Assembly: GCF_001432305.1 (NCBI RefSeq)
Contig: NZ_KQ483358.1
Coordinates: 2,355,822 to 2,419,821, forward strand
Reading direction: 5' to 3'
Source: Curvibacter sp. PAE-UM
GTDB taxonomy: Bacteria; Pseudomonadota; Gammaproteobacteria; Burkholderiales; Burkholderiaceae_C
DNA length: 64,000 bases
Shown: piece by piece, positions 13,401-25,648 of the stretch
Numbering within the stretch: the stretch's first letter is position 1
How the letters are laid out: each line of letters opens with the position of its first letter
The notes under the pieces: generated by a model
What the model saw: only the letters and a program-made list of their open reading frames with translations
Told to the model about the DNA's origin: nothing
Database searches by the model: none
Position numbers and translations under genes: made by a program

Positions 13401-13969
13401 AACGCAAGCATTTCCTGGATGCGCAATCGGCCGATCTGAACCTGGCGATGAACACGCTGGAAGATGCCATCCGCAAGATCGACGGCGAAACCCGCGAACT
13501 GCTGGCCGGCACCTTCAAGACCGTCAACGAACACTTCGGCAAGATGTTCCCCGAGCTCTTCGGCGGCGGCCAGGCCCGTCTCATCATGACCGGCGACGAG
13601 ATCCTGGACGCCGGCGTGCAGGTCATGGCCCAGCCGCCGGGCAAGAAGAACCAGACCATCCACCTGCTCTCGGGCGGCGAGAAGGCGCTGACCGCCATTG
13701 CGCTGGTGTTCGCCATCTTCCAGCTCAACCCCGCACCGTTCTGCCTGCTGGACGAGGTGGACGCGCCGCTGGACGACGCCAACACCGAGCGCTACGCCAA
13801 GCTGGTGAGCAGCATGAGCAAGGGCACCCAGTTCCTCTTCATCAGCCACAACAAGATCGCCATGGAAATGGCCGAGCAGTTGATCGGCGTGACCATGCAG
13901 GAGCAGGGCGTCTCGCGCATCGTGGCGGTGGACATGGAATCCGCCGTGTCCATGGCCGAGGCGGCTTGA
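10454..13969 (+). CDS. smc: Chromosome partition protein SMC
   Basis: A structural-maintenance-of-chromosomes ATPase of 1171 residues that forms the condensin ring with ScpA/ScpB and organises the replicated chromosome. An N-terminal ABC head half has Walker A GPNGCGKSN (about residue 32). A long Ala/Glu/Gln/Arg-rich coiled coil follows, with a globular hinge near residues 510-650, then the returning coil and the C-terminal head half with signature LLSGGEKALTA and Walker B FCLLDEVDAPLDD. The GTG start at 10454 gives MRLTSIKLSGFKSF, the canonical N-terminus. It begins a three-gene unit: zipA follows after 22 bp. Confidence 0.97.
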   Translation: MRLTSIKLSGFKSFAEPTNFLLPGQLVGVVGPNGCGKSNIMDAVRWVLGESRASELRGESMQDVIFNGTTTRKPASRSSVELVFDNADHRAGGQWSQYAEIAVKRVLTRDGTSSYYINNQPVRRRDVQDVFLGTGLGPRAYAIIGQGTISRIIESKPEELRLFLEEAAGVSKYKERRRETENRLSDTRENLTRVEDILRELNANLEKLERQAEVAQKYNTLQADATLKQQQLWYLRRSEAEADQTKIKQEGEKAVIELESRVADLRHIEADLETIRQAHYAAGDQVNQAQGLLYEASTEVGRLEAEIRFVVEGRQRVEERLVTLKEQTAQWATRKQDAQAEIESLAELALVGEEKTTELAAQLEDQAQALPDMEEALRQAQSRANEQRGSVTQVQQQIQVLAAEQRSIEEQSRQLNQRRERLDTDRKALAAPDEARLQSLQAQLAQASEAAAVADARLHELQDSVPQLDEARRTQQDTVNTESARQADLSARLEALKALQEKVKTDGKLQPWLAKHGLADLQALWTKLHIEQGWESALEAALRERMGALEVSRIDMVKAFGQDAPPAKLAFYSAPSAGAPEKAGGLPRLADLLRVNDAGLKAVLVDWLQGCYVAQSFEDALAQRAQLQPGETLYVKSGHAVTAHSVSFYAQDSEQAGLLARAQEIENLEKQLRAQSLINEEARSALVRAEAAYADASQRLVTARREASETQSRAHELQVETLRLTQLAEQTRARSEQIAGDLAEVDALLEELQERRVAAEGRFEELDMQLADSQERHAQLDERVLEAERKLNACREQQRSLERQAQEATFSLRTLDARKAELARAIDTAEQQAATITADEQRARDELTRLTDAAAQAGLQNALALKHEREQALGAKRSEYDDLTAKLRASDERRIKLERELDPMRQRIQDMQLKEQAARLGFEQYAQLLAEAQADLEAVAKSIADGNVRLTGLQGEIDRLNREIAALGAVNLAALEELASASERKHFLDAQSADLNLAMNTLEDAIRKIDGETRELLAGTFKTVNEHFGKMFPELFGGGQARLIMTGDEILDAGVQVMAQPPGKKNQTIHLLSGGEKALTAIALVFAIFQLNPAPFCLLDEVDAPLDDANTERYAKLVSSMSKGTQFLFISHNKIAMEMAEQLIGVTMQEQGVSRIVAVDMESAVSMAEAA

Positions 13970-13991
13970 GCCGCGACGGGACCTAGCACCG

Positions 13992-15041
13992 ATGAGCAAG
14001 CTGCAAATCGGACTGGCGATCGCTGGCGCCCTGCTGCTGGCCGCCCTGGTGGTCCATGGCGCCTGGACGGCGCGGCGCAACCAGCCCCGCCTGGCCGAGC
14101 CCGAAGCCGCCCCCGTCGAGCCGCATGGGCTGGACGGGCTCTCGCTCGATCCGGTTGCGCCCGCTGCGGCCGGCAGCGCCGATGAGGACGGGCTCCTGCT
14201 GCCGACGATGCAGGACAGGAGAGCCCAGCTGGACCCGTTGATCGACGTCAGCGCGACCATCGAGCTCGAACATCCGGTCAGCGGCGAAGCCGTGCTGCAG
14301 CACATGCCGGCCACGCGCCGCGTGGGCAGCAAGCCTTATGCCATCGAAGGCCTGGACCAGGCCACGGGTCAGTGGGAGCCGCCTCAGCCCGGCCGGCGTT
14401 ACAGCGCCCTGCAGGCCGGCGTGCAGCTGGCCAACCGCGCCGGAGCGCTCAATGAGATCGAGTATTCCGAATTCGTCATGAAGACGCAGGCCCTGGCCGA
14501 TGCCGTGGGCGGCACCCCCGAATTCCCTGACATGCTCGACGCCGTGGCGCGTGCGCGCGAGCTCGATGCCTTTGCCAGCGAGCACGATGCCCAGCTCAGC
14601 GTCACCCTGCGCGCCCGCCACACGGCCTGGAGCGCCGGTTATGTGCAGCAGAACGCGGCGCGGCTGGGCTTCGTGGCCGGCGTGCTGCCCGGGCGCATGG
14701 TGCTGCCGGCCAGCGTCGGCGGCCAGCCGCCCGTGCTGGGCCTGCACTACGACGCGCAGGCGGCCCAGGCCGAAGACCCGGCCCAGACCGCCATCCGCGA
14801 GATGACGTTGAGCCTGGACGTGGCCCAGGTGGCACGCTCCGAGCAGCCCTATGTGCGCCTGCGCGAGACCGCCACGCGCCTGGCCGAGGTGATGGACGGC
14901 CAGATCACCGACGACAACGGCCAGTTCCTCAGCACCGACGCCATGGACCTGATCGGTTCCGAGCTCGAGAACCTCTACGACAAGCTCGACGAGCGCGAAC
15001 TGTCGGCCGGCTCGCTGCTGGCGCGCCGTTTGTTCTCCTGA
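13992..15041 (+). CDS. zipA: Cell division protein ZipA
   Basis: A 349-residue bitopic inner-membrane protein that tethers FtsZ to the membrane. It has one N-terminal transmembrane helix (about residues 5-26, GLAIAGALLLAALVVHGAW), an acidic Pro/Ala-rich linker, and a C-terminal domain from about residue 205 resembling the ZipA FtsZ-binding fold (AARLGFVAGVLPGRMVLP, MTLSLDVAQV). Sequence similarity to ZipA is weak overall. The smc-zipA-ligA order, which is conserved in betaproteobacteria, supports the call. Confidence 0.85.
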   Translation: MSKLQIGLAIAGALLLAALVVHGAWTARRNQPRLAEPEAAPVEPHGLDGLSLDPVAPAAAGSADEDGLLLPTMQDRRAQLDPLIDVSATIELEHPVSGEAVLQHMPATRRVGSKPYAIEGLDQATGQWEPPQPGRRYSALQAGVQLANRAGALNEIEYSEFVMKTQALADAVGGTPEFPDMLDAVARARELDAFASEHDAQLSVTLRARHTAWSAGYVQQNAARLGFVAGVLPGRMVLPASVGGQPPVLGLHYDAQAAQAEDPAQTAIREMTLSLDVAQVARSEQPYVRLRETATRLAEVMDGQITDDNGQFLSTDAMDLIGSELENLYDKLDERELSAGSLLARRLFS

Positions 15042-17093
<2,052 letters not shown>

Positions 17094-17253
17094 GCTGACG
17101 GGCCGAAGGCCGTACGAACGCAGGAACAGCCCCGGCTTTTCTCCTCGTCTTCTTTTGCCGATCGCCGCAAACTGCGCTACGCTGTGTCTACGCCAGACGA
17201 CCGGCAGCAGGGCAGGGGTCGTCCGGGTTCACTATTCATCTGGACGGCATCGC

Positions 17254-18837
17254 ATGAAGAATCTGTTTGTGAACTGGCAATTCAAGCGTATCGGCGCCCG
17301 TCTGGGGGCCGGTTTCGGCATCATTCTGGCGCTCATGGTGCTGATGCTGGTGGCGGCCGTGCTGCAGCTCTGGCGCATCCAGTCCCACAACGCCGACAAC
17401 GAGCGCCATACCGAACGGCTGGTGCTGGTCCAGGAATGGTCGGCCCTGGTGCGTACCAATCTGGACCGGGCCGTGACCGCCACCCGCCTCGATGCGGCCA
17501 TCGGGGACGACGAGGCCGTGCGCGGCCGCATGGAAGGCGTGCTGAGCCAGCTCAATGCCGAGATGTCATCGACGGCCGCAGCCACCGTGGAACTGCAGAA
17601 GAAGGTGGTCGCCATTTCGGACGAGCCGGCCGTGGCCGCGCTGATCACGCGGGTCAACGAGGCGCGCAACCGGTTCGTGGCTTTGCGCGCGAACATCCGT
17701 GACGACATCCAGATGGGCGAAGGCGGCAAGCGCGTGGAGGCCGAGCTGTTGCCGCTGGCGCAGTCCATGCTCAAGACCCTGGACGAACTCACGGCCCACC
17801 TGAAGGCTGCCAGCACCACGGCCACGCATGAACTGGCGGACAACGTGCGCCAGGCGCAAGTGCTGTTGCTGGTCATCTGTGCCATCGCTCTGGCCGCCGG
17901 CGTGCTGATTGCCTGGCTGACCACGCGTGCCATCACCCGGCCCATGCGCGACGCGGTGCAGATCGCCGACCTGATTGCCCAGGGCGATCTCACGCACAGC
18001 TTCCAGAGCACGCGCGAGGACGAGATCGGCTCCATGCTGCGTCGCCTGTCCCTGATGCAGCAGAAGCTGCGCCAGGCCTTTACCGACATCAGCGAGGCCA
18101 CGACCCAGATCAGCCACGCCAGCGGGGAAGTGGCCAGCGGCAACGCCGACCTGGCGCAGCGCACCGAACAGGCAGCCAGCAGCCTGCAGGAGACGGCGTC
18201 TTCCATGGAGCAGCTCACCGGCACGGTGCAGCACTCGGCCGAATCGGCCCGTACGGCCACCGAACTGGCCACCACGTCGACCGAGGTGGCGCAGCGCGGG
18301 GGTGCGGTGGTGGCGCAGGTGGTGGCCACCATGGACGAGATCAATCACAGCTCCAACCAGATCGCCAGCATCATCAGCGTGATCGACGGCATCGCCTTCC
18401 AGACCAATATCCTGGCGCTCAATGCAGCGGTGGAAGCCGCGCGTGCAGGCGAACAGGGCCGGGGTTTTGCCGTGGTGGCGGCCGAGGTACGCAGCCTGGC
18501 CCAGCGCTCGGCCGAAGCGGCACGCGAGATCAAGACGCTGATCGACGCGAGCGTGGGCAAGGTCGGAGCCGGTGCGCGGCTGGTGCACGATGCCGGCAAC
18601 ACCATGCATGACATCGTGAGCAGTGTGCAGCGCGTGACCGACATGATCGCCGGCATCAGCGCGGCGTCTGCCGAGCAGAATCAGGGCATTGCCAAGATGA
18701 ACCAGGCCGTGGGTCAGCTCGATGAGATGACACAGCAGAACGCCGCGCTGGTGGAGCAGTCCACCGCCGCGGCCGAGAGCCTCAAGGACCAGGCGCAGCG
18801 TCTGGCCGGCATTGTGGCGGCGTTCCGGCTGCGTTAG
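17254..18837 (+). CDS. Methyl-accepting chemotaxis protein
   Basis: A 527-residue chemoreceptor. It has an N-terminal transmembrane helix (about 20-42), a roughly 160-residue periplasmic four-helix-type sensor, a second transmembrane helix (about 205-228), a HAMP domain ([14 protein letters not shown]) and a cytoplasmic signalling domain with the conserved hairpin tip containing [20 protein letters not shown]. There is no C-terminal CheR-docking pentapeptide; it ends AAFRLR. The start [10 protein letters not shown] at 17254 is chosen because it opens directly into the first basic/hydrophobic segment. The ligand is not predictable. Its stop overlaps that of the convergent DUF454 gene by 3 bases. 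Confidence 0.92.
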   Translation: MKNLFVNWQFKRIGARLGAGFGIILALMVLMLVAAVLQLWRIQSHNADNERHTERLVLVQEWSALVRTNLDRAVTATRLDAAIGDDEAVRGRMEGVLSQLNAEMSSTAAATVELQKKVVAISDEPAVAALITRVNEARNRFVALRANIRDDIQMGEGGKRVEAELLPLAQSMLKTLDELTAHLKAASTTATHELADNVRQAQVLLLVICAIALAAGVLIAWLTTRAITRPMRDAVQIADLIAQGDLTHSFQSTREDEIGSMLRRLSLMQQKLRQAFTDISEATTQISHASGEVASGNADLAQRTEQAASSLQETASSMEQLTGTVQHSAESARTATELATTSTEVAQRGGAVVAQVVATMDEINHSSNQIASIISVIDGIAFQTNILALNAAVEAARAGEQGRGFAVVAAEVRSLAQRSAEAAREIKTLIDASVGKVGAGARLVHDAGNTMHDIVSSVQRVTDMIAGISAASAEQNQGIAKMNQAVGQLDEMTQQNAALVEQSTAAAESLKDQAQRLAGIVAAFRLR

Positions 18838-19247
18838 GACTTGTCGTCGCCGAGTCGTTCCGGTCGGCGCCACAGCCACAGCAGCGTGGCCACCATGCAG
18901 GCGATGGCCAGCAGCGGCACCCACAGCGGCCGCACGCCGTAGAGCATGTAGAGCGCGCTGGCGCCCATGAATGACGTGGCGATCCACTTGGCGCGCCGGC
19001 TGACCACGCCGCCGCGACGCCAGTCGCGGATCATCGGGCCAAAGGAGGTGTGGTTTTCCAGCCAGGCCAGCAGGCGTGGCGAGCCGCGCGCTGCCGCCCA
19101 GGCTGACAGCAGGATGAAGGGGGTGGTGGGCAGCACGGGCAGGAAGGCGCCAATGATCCCCAGCAGCAGGAACAGCAGCGCCAGACCGAGGTAGAGCCCG
19201 CGGATCAGGGGCAGGCGGCGAGGAACGGGTGGGGGAGGCAGGGGCAT
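18834..19247 (-). CDS. DUF454 (YbaN-type) small membrane protein
   Basis: A 137-residue inner-membrane protein with about four hydrophobic helices ([22 protein letters not shown], a helix near residue 45, and two at the C-terminus). The motif [18 protein letters not shown] with a following FxRxSPRxxxWL-like stretch ([14 protein letters not shown]) is the DUF454/YbaN signature. Function is unknown. It is convergent with the chemoreceptor and divergent from def. Confidence 0.85.
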   Translation of the reverse strand: MPLPPPPVPRRLPLIRGLYLGLALLFLLLGIIGAFLPVLPTTPFILLSAWAAARGSPRLLAWLENHTSFGPMIRDWRRGGVVSRRAKWIATSFMGASALYMLYGVRPLWVPLLAIACMVATLLWLWRRPERLGDDKS

Positions 19248-19306
19248 GCCCGATTGTGCCGTGCTGCCGTGGCTTTATGCTTGCAGCTTCAATTCCTGCC
19301 TGCACC

Positions 19307-19846
19307 ATGACCGTCCGTGACATCCTCAAGATGGGCGACCCGCGCCTGCTGCGCGTGGCCCAGCCCGTGACCGACTTCGACAGCGATGCCTTGCACCTGC
19401 TGGTGAGCGACCTGCTCGACACCATGGCGGCGGCCAACGGCGCCGGCCTGGCCGCACCGCAGATCGGCGTGGACCTGCAACTGGTGATCTTCGGCAGCGG
19501 GGAGTTCAACCCGCGTTATCCCGACGCACCCATCGTGCCGCGTACCGTGTTGTGCAATCCGGTCATCACGCCGCTGGGTGAGGAGGAGCAGCTGGGCTGG
19601 GAGGGCTGTCTATCGGTGCCCGGGCTGCGCGGCGTGGTACCGCGCTACGCAAGAGTCCGCTATACGGGCTTGGACCAGTACGGTGATCCGGTCGACCGCA
19701 CGGTGGAGGGTTTCCACGCCCGCGTGGTGCAGCACGAGTGCGACCACCTGATCGGCAAGCTGTATCCGATGCGGGTGCGCGATTTCACGCAGTTCGGTTA
19801 CACCGAGGTGCTGTTCCCCGGGCTGGACGCCGAGCAGGACGATTGA
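19307..19846 (+). CDS. def: Peptide deformylase
   Basis: A metalloenzyme of 179 residues that removes the formyl group from nascent N-terminal methionine. All three family motifs are present: [19 protein letters not shown] (metal Cys) and QHECDHLIG (HExxH metal and catalytic residues). The start [11 protein letters not shown] at 19307 gives the usual length. It is not next to fmt, the common arrangement, so another def may exist elsewhere; that is inference. Confidence 0.96.
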   Translation: MTVRDILKMGDPRLLRVAQPVTDFDSDALHLLVSDLLDTMAAANGAGLAAPQIGVDLQLVIFGSGEFNPRYPDAPIVPRTVLCNPVITPLGEEEQLGWEGCLSVPGLRGVVPRYARVRYTGLDQYGDPVDRTVEGFHARVVQHECDHLIGKLYPMRVRDFTQFGYTEVLFPGLDAEQDD

Positions 19847-19856
19847 CGTGAACGCG

Positions 19857-19879
19857 GGCCGGCACGCGATGTGCCGGCC
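19857..19879. terminator. Hairpin between convergent def and DUF1080 genes
   Basis: A perfect 9-bp GC-rich stem (GGCCGGCAC at 19857-19865, loop GCGAT, complement at 19871-19879) lies between two converging genes. There is no strong T-run on either side, so it may be a weak bidirectional terminator or an mRNA 3'-end stabiliser. Confidence 0.45.
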
Positions 19880-19890
19880 TGTTGCTCAAT

Positions 19891-20505
19891 TCAAAGCGGC
19901 TTGATCTGCACCTTGCGCCACTTGATCGGGCCGCCGTTCGCGCCCTTGACGCCGGCACCGTACTGCAGGGCAAAGGGGCCGCTGGGGAATTTGCCGTGGC
20001 GGGTGCTGACGGTCTGTACGCCGTTGAACTTCACCGTCAGCTCATCGCCCTTGGCCCGGATTTCCAGGGTGTTCCACTTGCCGCCGGCCTTGTAGACGGT
20101 GGGCACGGGAACGGCCGCAAAGCCGACGATGGCGCCGGTGGCATAGGTCGGGTCCGGGCGGATGTCCCAGATGTTGACCTCGTAGGCGTTGTCGGCCGCG
20201 ATCTTGGCTGGATCGGAGGCGCGGATGAAGATGCCGCTGTTGGTGTCGGTGGCGGCCCAGAACTCGGCATAGATTTCGAAATCCTTGTAAGCGTTCTTGG
20301 ACACCAGGTAGCCGCCCTTGCCCTGGTTGGCCGAGATGCCGCCGGCCTCGATGCGCCAGTTGGCGTCGCCTATCCTGTTCCAGTTCTCCAGCCCCTGCTC
20401 GCCGTCGATCAGCGTGACCCAGCCGGAGCCGGACCAGTGGGCGCAGCCGGCCAGGGCCAGGGCCACGGTGCACAGGGCAAGCCTGCGCGGGAATGAATGT
20501 CGCAT
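19891..20505 (-). CDS. DUF1080 (3-keto-disaccharide hydrolase domain) lipoprotein
   Basis: A 204-residue protein whose N-terminus (MRHSFPRRLALCTVALALAG, then Cys) is a lipoprotein signal. The remainder is a concanavalin-like beta sandwich of the DUF1080 family: GWVTLIDGEQGLENWN, GGYLVSKNAYKDFEIYAEF, TNSGIFIR and KWNTLEIRAKGDELTVKFNG are typical strand signatures. Some family members hydrolyse 3-ketoglycosides; many are uncharacterised. The start at 20505 is preceded by GAGGAG at a suitable distance. Its neighbours, def and glnD, suggest no pathway. Confidence 0.82.
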   Translation of the reverse strand: MRHSFPRRLALCTVALALAGCAHWSGSGWVTLIDGEQGLENWNRIGDANWRIEAGGISANQGKGGYLVSKNAYKDFEIYAEFWAATDTNSGIFIRASDPAKIAADNAYEVNIWDIRPDPTYATGAIVGFAAVPVPTVYKAGGKWNTLEIRAKGDELTVKFNGVQTVSTRHGKFPSGPFALQYGAGVKGANGGPIKWRKVQIKPL

Positions 20506-20637
20506 CACGGTCTCCTCAATGGATGAGTCTTGTTCTGCAGCAGGATGCTGCCTGCACACTATGGCACGGCAAGGGGGAGGCCTGTCAATCAGGGTCTGTG
20601 CGCACCCGGGGCATGCGTGCCCGTGGGGCCAGGGGCT

Positions 20638-23226
20638 TCAGGAAGCCAGCACGTCCAGCAACTCGGTCTCGATGGCGATCTGGGCGCGGTTGTTCTGCAG
20701 CGCGTCGCCGCTGATCAGAAAGGTGTCATCCACCCGTTCGCCCAGGGTGTTGACCTTGGCCAGCTGCAGGTTGATGCGGTGGCGGGCCAGCACGCGTGCC
20801 ACCTTGTACAGCAGGCCGGTCTGGTCGCTGGCCGAGATGCTGAGCAGCCAGCGCTGGGCCTTTTCATCAGGCTTGAGGCTGACGCGCGGCGTGACGGGGA
20901 AGCTCTTGACGCGGCGCGACAGCCGCCCGCGGCTGGGCTCGGGCAGCGGGGCGGCCTCGGCGATGGCACGTGCCAGTTCGGACTCGACCATGCTGGTCAT
21001 CTCGCGGTAGTGGTCCTGCATGCCTGAGGTGACGACCTGGAAGGTATCGAGCGCGTAGCCGTTGCGCGCCGTGTGGATGCGCGCATCCAGGATGCTGAAG
21101 CCGCCCTGGTCGAAATAACCGCAGATGCGGGCAAAGAGGTCGGGCTGATCGGGCGTGTAGACCAGCACCTGCAGGCCTTCGCCCGCGGGCGAGCGGCGCG
21201 CACGCACGATGGGCTGGTCGGTGCCTACAAAGCGGGAGATGTGGCGGGTGTGCCAGGCGATGTCGTCGGCATCGTGGCGCATGAAATAGCTCACGTCCAG
21301 CGTGTCCCAGAGCTTCTTGTGCGCCTCGTGCGGCAGGCTGTGCAGGGCCAGCTTGACCAGCGCCTCGCGTTTGTGCGCCTCGACCTCGGCGTCGGGCGAG
21401 GGCGCGTGGCCGCCCAGGGCGCGCAGGGTGTAGCGGTACAGGTCTTCGAGCAGCTTGCCTTTCCAGGCGTTCCAGACCTTGGGGCTGGTGCCGCGGATGT
21501 CGGCCACGGTGAGCAGGTAGAGGGCCGTCAGGTAGCGCTCGTTGCCGACCTGCTTGGCGAAGGCGGCGATGACGTCGGGGTCGCTCAGGTCGGACTTCTG
21601 CGCGATGCGGCTCATGGACAGGTGCTCGCGCACCAGGAACTCGATCAGGCGCGCGTCTTCGCGGCTGATGCCGTGCTGGCTGGCAAAACGACGCACTTCG
21701 GCGGCGCCCAGGTCGGAGTGGTCGCCACCGCGGCCCTTGGCGATGTCGTGGAACAGCGCGGCCGCGTAGAGGATCCAGGGCTGGTCCCAGCCGGCACCCA
21801 GCTGCGAGCAGAAGGGGTACTCGTGCGCATGCTCGGCCATGAAAAAGCGCCGCACATTGCGCAGCACCATGAGGATGTGCTGGTCCACGGTGTAGACGTG
21901 GAACAGGTCGTGCTGCATCTGGCCCACGATGCGCCGGAAGATCCAGAGGTAACGTCCCAGCACCGAGGTCTGGTTCATCAGGCGCATGGCGTGTGTGATG
22001 CCGTGCGGCTGCCGCAGGATGTCCATGAAGGTCCGCCGGTTCACCGGGTCCTGGCGGAATTTCGCGGTCATCAGGCCGCGCGCGTTGTAGAGCGCGCGCA
22101 GGGTGCGTGCCGACAGGCCCTTGGCACCCTCGGTGGTCTGGTAGACCAGGAAGGTCTCCAGGATGGCATGGGGTTGCCGCTGGTAGAGGTCGTCGCTGAC
22201 GACTTCGATCAGGCCGCCCTTGTCCAGGAAGTTCTGGTTGATGGCGCGCGGCGCCTGGGTGCGCGGGTGCAGCCGCTCCTCGATGTTGAGCAGCAGGATC
22301 TGGTTGAGCTGGGTCACGGCCTTGGCGGCCCAGTAGTAGTGGCGCATCAGCGCCTCGCTGGCGCGCACCTTGGTCTTGACTTCGGCTGTGTCGGAGCTGT
22401 AGCCGAAGGTGTTGGCCACCGCGGTCTGCAGGTCGAACACCAGGCGGTCCTCGCGCCGGCCGGCGATCAGGTGCAGGCGCAGGCGGATCAGCTCCAGCAT
22501 GGCCTCGTTGCGCTTGAGCTGGCGCACCTCGAAGGGCGTGGCCAGACCGGTGCGGGCCAGCTCGTCCCAGGACTTGCCATAGCCGGCGGCCTGGGCTACC
22601 CACAGGATGATCTGCAGGTCGCGCAGGCCGCCGGGGGATTCCTTGCAGTTGGGCTCCAGCGCGTAGGGCGTGTCCTCGAACTTGTTGTGGCGCTGCTGCA
22701 TCTCCAGCGTCTTGGCGACGAAGAAGGCGCGCGCGTCCAGCGCCTGGCGAAAGCGCCAGCGGAAATCCTTGAACAAGGTGGCGTTGCCGCAGATCAGGCG
22801 CGACTCCAGCAGCGCCGTCTGCACCGTCACGTCCTTGGCCGCCTCGGCCAGGCATTCGTCCACGGTGCGCACGCTGGAGCCGATTTCCAGCCCGGCGTCC
22901 CAGCAACTGCTGATGAAGGTCTCGATGCGCTGGCGCAGGGCTTCATCCGCGTCGGGCGACTGGCCGGCGGGCAGCAGCAGCAGGACGTCGATGTCCGAGT
23001 GCGGGAACAGTTCACCGCGCCCGAAACCGCCGACCGCCACCAGGGCCAGGCCGGGGCCGAAACCGGCCTGTTTCCACAGTGTCTTGAGACTGTCGTCGGC
23101 CAGGCGGGCCAGCTGGTGCAGGGCCGCATGCACGCCGCGTGTGGAGCGGCCGCTGTCGCTGACGTTCTGCAGCAGCTCGGCCTTGCGGGCGCGGTACTGC
23201 TCGCGGAGGGTCTGGGTTCTGATCAT
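20638..23226 (-). CDS. glnD: Bifunctional [protein-PII] uridylyltransferase / uridylyl-removing enzyme GlnD
   Basis: The nitrogen-status sensor of 862 residues that uridylylates and deuridylylates PII proteins in response to glutamine. It has an N-terminal nucleotidyltransferase domain with [20 protein letters not shown] (about residues 66-85), a helical linker, an HD phosphohydrolase domain ([17 protein letters not shown], around residue 490), and two C-terminal ACT domains ([15 protein letters not shown] and [20 protein letters not shown]) that bind glutamine. It lies 41 bp downstream of map and is probably co-transcribed with it. Confidence 0.97.
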   Translation of the reverse strand: MIRTQTLREQYRARKAELLQNVSDSGRSTRGVHAALHQLARLADDSLKTLWKQAGFGPGLALVAVGGFGRGELFPHSDIDVLLLLPAGQSPDADEALRQRIETFISSCWDAGLEIGSSVRTVDECLAEAAKDVTVQTALLESRLICGNATLFKDFRWRFRQALDARAFFVAKTLEMQQRHNKFEDTPYALEPNCKESPGGLRDLQIILWVAQAAGYGKSWDELARTGLATPFEVRQLKRNEAMLELIRLRLHLIAGRREDRLVFDLQTAVANTFGYSSDTAEVKTKVRASEALMRHYYWAAKAVTQLNQILLLNIEERLHPRTQAPRAINQNFLDKGGLIEVVSDDLYQRQPHAILETFLVYQTTEGAKGLSARTLRALYNARGLMTAKFRQDPVNRRTFMDILRQPHGITHAMRLMNQTSVLGRYLWIFRRIVGQMQHDLFHVYTVDQHILMVLRNVRRFFMAEHAHEYPFCSQLGAGWDQPWILYAAALFHDIAKGRGGDHSDLGAAEVRRFASQHGISREDARLIEFLVREHLSMSRIAQKSDLSDPDVIAAFAKQVGNERYLTALYLLTVADIRGTSPKVWNAWKGKLLEDLYRYTLRALGGHAPSPDAEVEAHKREALVKLALHSLPHEAHKKLWDTLDVSYFMRHDADDIAWHTRHISRFVGTDQPIVRARRSPAGEGLQVLVYTPDQPDLFARICGYFDQGGFSILDARIHTARNGYALDTFQVVTSGMQDHYREMTSMVESELARAIAEAAPLPEPSRGRLSRRVKSFPVTPRVSLKPDEKAQRWLLSISASDQTGLLYKVARVLARHRINLQLAKVNTLGERVDDTFLISGDALQNNRAQIAIETELLDVLAS

Positions 23227-23267
23227 GACGCCAGAACAAGCAGGAATCAGGCCTGAGCGGCGCCGAT

Positions 23268-24083
23268 TCAGGCCGTCAGGGCCGCGCTTTTCACGAAGGC
23301 CGGCGTCGGCGGGCTGCCGGCCGAGAGCGTCAGCACCTCATAGCCGGTGGGCGTGACCAGCACCGTGTGTTCCCACTGGGCCGAGAGCGAGTGATCCTTG
23401 GTGACGATGGTCCAGCCATCGCCCAGCTCCTTGATCTCGCGCTTGCCGGCGTTGATCATGGGCTCGATGGTGAAGGTCATGCCGGGTTTCAGTTCCTCCA
23501 GCGTGCCGGGCTTGCCGTAGTGCAGCACCTGCGGCTCCTCGTGGAAGACCTGGCCGATGCCGTGGCCGCAGAACTCGCGCACCACCGAAAAACCGTTGCT
23601 TTCGGCAAATTTCTGGATGGCCCAGCCGATGTCGCCCAGGTGGGCGCCGGGCCTGACCTGCTCGATGCCGTGCCACATGGCCTCGTAGGTGAAGGAGCAC
23701 AGGCGCTTGGCGGCGATGGAGGCGTCACCGACGACGAACATGCGGCTGGTGTCACCGAACCAGCCGTCCTTGATGACGGTGACGTCGATGTTGACGATGT
23801 CGCCCTTCTTGAGCACCTTGTCGCCGGGGATGCCATGGCAGACCACATGGTTGATCGAGGTGCACAGCGAGGCCGGGAAGGGGGGGTAGCCGGGGGGCTG
23901 GTAACCCAGGGTGGCGGAGGTCGTGCCCTGGGCTTTCATGCATTCGGCCGCCAGGCGGTCGATCTCGCCGGTGGTGACGCCGGGTTTCACGTGGGGGGTC
24001 AGGTAGTCCAGCACTTCGGCCGCCAGCCGGCAGGCCAGGCGCATGCCGGCGACTCCTGCTTCGTCTTTGTAGGTGATCGTCAT
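23268..24083 (-). CDS. map: Type I methionine aminopeptidase
   Basis: This dimetal enzyme of 271 residues removes N-terminal methionine after deformylation. Metal ligands fall in the expected contexts: [19 protein letters not shown] (two Asp), [16 protein letters not shown] (His), TIEPMIN (Glu) and [11 protein letters not shown] (Glu). The start is ATG at 24083; a GATAAT box lies only 6 nt upstream with an extended TGG, so the transcript may be leaderless. It is divergent from the serine protease gene. Confidence 0.96.
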   Translation of the reverse strand: MTITYKDEAGVAGMRLACRLAAEVLDYLTPHVKPGVTTGEIDRLAAECMKAQGTTSATLGYQPPGYPPFPASLCTSINHVVCHGIPGDKVLKKGDIVNIDVTVIKDGWFGDTSRMFVVGDASIAAKRLCSFTYEAMWHGIEQVRPGAHLGDIGWAIQKFAESNGFSVVREFCGHGIGQVFHEEPQVLHYGKPGTLEELKPGMTFTIEPMINAGKREIKELGDGWTIVTKDHSLSAQWEHTVLVTPTGYEVLTLSAGSPPTPAFVKSAALTA

Positions 24084-24089
24084 GAGCGA

Positions 24090-24095
24090 ATTATC
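24090..24095 (-). promoter_or_regulatory. Candidate extended -10 box of map
   Basis: On the minus strand TGGGATAAT ends 6 nt before the map ATG. The TGn extension makes it a good extended -10 even without a clear -35. Transcription would start at about the ATG. Confidence 0.4.
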
Positions 24096-24238
24096 CCATT
24101 GGCCGTGATCGACCGCAGGCGCAAGGTCAAAGCGCCGGGATGCCCCATCCCATGCGGTTGGGAAAATCTATCGTTCTGATTTTCATCTTAAACTTCCCCC
24201 ATCATTTTTTACAGCCGGGTGCCGTGCGCGACTTCACC

Positions 24239-25648
24239 ATGTTTCCCTTTGCCTTGTTGTTCCGGCGACCGGTGGGCGCGGCGCTTGTACTGTGCGCGCT
24301 TGCCGCAAGCCTTGGGGCCGGTGTGGTGCGGGCGCAGGCGGTTGATGCGGGCGGCGCAGCGGAGGCGTCCGAGCAGGGACCGGTCGTATGGGCCGAACCT
24401 TCGGCATCCGTGCGTGAACTGTTTTCCCGCAACAAGGAACGGCTGCTGCAGGTCCGCGTGCTCCTGTCCAGTGCCAACGAGCAGTCGTCGCTGGGGTCGG
24501 GTTTTTTGGTGCGCGACGATGGTGTGCGCGGCGCTTGGGTGATCACCAATTACCACGTCGTTTCGGCCCTGGCCATCGACCCTAAAAAGTACCGCCTTGA
24601 GTTGCGCGGCACCAATGAGCGTACCGTGCGGGCCCAGTTGCTTGCCGTGGATGTGATCCATGACCTTGCGGTGCTGCGCATCGATCACACGCCCCAGGCC
24701 GCTCCGTGGAAAGTCTTTCCCTTGCGAGAGCAGGCCTTGAGCCAGGGCAGCAAGGTATTTTCCCTGGGCAACCCCCTGGAGTTGGGGTTTCTGATTTCGG
24801 AAGGCATTTACAACGGGCTGGTGGAGTCGCGTATCTACGACCAGATGCTGTTCTCCGGCTCCATCAACTCTGGCATGAGTGGTGGCCCTGCGATTGATGA
24901 GGGCGGGCGTGTGGTGGGCGTCAACGTTGCCACCCGACGTGACGGGCAGTCCTTGAGTTTTCTGGTGCCGGTGAAGTATGTGCGGGCCCTGATGCAGGAG
25001 GCGGTGAAGGGCCAGATCCGCACGGAATGGCGCAGTGAGATAGCCCGCCAGTTGCGCGTGCACCAGGACTTTGTGGCGAGCAAAATCCTCACGATGGCGG
25101 AGGCCGGGGATGGCGCTCAAACGCCAGCCCCCCGCGCAGGTTTTGCCAGCCAGTCCCTGGACGGACGCAAGGTTCCCACGCTGGATGGAAGCCTTACCAA
25201 ATGCTGGGCCAGGGGGACAGAGAATGAAAAACTGCGCTTTCAGCGCGACAGTCTCGATTGCAGCCTGCATTCAGGGCTGTTTGTGAGCCGGCAGCTCTAT
25301 ACGGGTTCGCTCAGTCTGCAGCATGTGCTGTTTCGCAACGAGAAACTTGCCACCGTGCAGTTTCTCAAAATGGGCTCTTCGGGCTCGGTTTCCGGCAGCG
25401 GGCGTGCGACCTCGGAAATCACCCGTTCCGAATGCCATGGCGACTATGTGCAAGGCGCATCTCACGTGTACCGGGTGTCGGTATGTGTGCGGGCCTACCG
25501 GAAGTTCGAGGATCTTTACGACCTCACACTGAATGCTGTGCAGGTGGATGATGCGCGCGAACGCCTTGCCAGTTCGCTGAATTTGCGCGGCTTCAGCTTT
25601 GAAAACGCCCAGCGCCTGAGCGCCCGGTTTTTGGAGCTCCTGCAATGA
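24239..25648 (+). CDS. Periplasmic trypsin-like (S1C) serine protease
   Basis: A 469-residue exported protein. The N-terminal signal (MFPFALLFRR, hydrophobic core, cleavage likely after VRAQA near residue 34) precedes a trypsin-fold domain with an intact triad: H106 in ITNYHVVS, D142 in HDLAVLRID and S214 in SGMSGGP. The fold resembles HtrA/DegP, but no PDZ domain is recognised. Residues 300-469 form an unassigned C-terminal region with several Cys (for example KCWARG, LDCSLHS, SECHGDY, VSVCVRA). The start at 24239 is chosen for the signal peptide. The stop overlaps the FHA gene start (ATGA, 25645-25648), so the two products probably act together. Confidence 0.82.
   Translation: MFPFALLFRRPVGAALVLCALAASLGAGVVRAQAVDAGGAAEASEQGPVVWAEPSASVRELFSRNKERLLQVRVLLSSANEQSSLGSGFLVRDDGVRGAWVITNYHVVSALAIDPKKYRLELRGTNERTVRAQLLAVDVIHDLAVLRIDHTPQAAPWKVFPLREQALSQGSKVFSLGNPLELGFLISEGIYNGLVESRIYDQMLFSGSINSGMSGGPAIDEGGRVVGVNVATRRDGQSLSFLVPVKYVRALMQEAVKGQIRTEWRSEIARQLRVHQDFVASKILTMAEAGDGAQTPAPRAGFASQSLDGRKVPTLDGSLTKCWARGTENEKLRFQRDSLDCSLHSGLFVSRQLYTGSLSLQHVLFRNEKLATVQFLKMGSSGSVSGSGRATSEITRSECHGDYVQGASHVYRVSVCVRAYRKFEDLYDLTLNAVQVDDARERLASSLNLRGFSFENAQRLSARFLELLQ

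Noticed and set aside
10421-14332. Very long minus-strand open frame (about 1300 codons) opposite smc and zipA
   Set aside because: It is a shadow created by high GC and codon bias; smc on the plus strand has all family motifs, and the antisense product is low-complexity with no recognisable domain.
17100-17253. Possible flagellar sigma-28 promoter before the first chemoreceptor
   Set aside because: A GCCGAT-like -10 core exists, but no TAAA -35 at the right distance.
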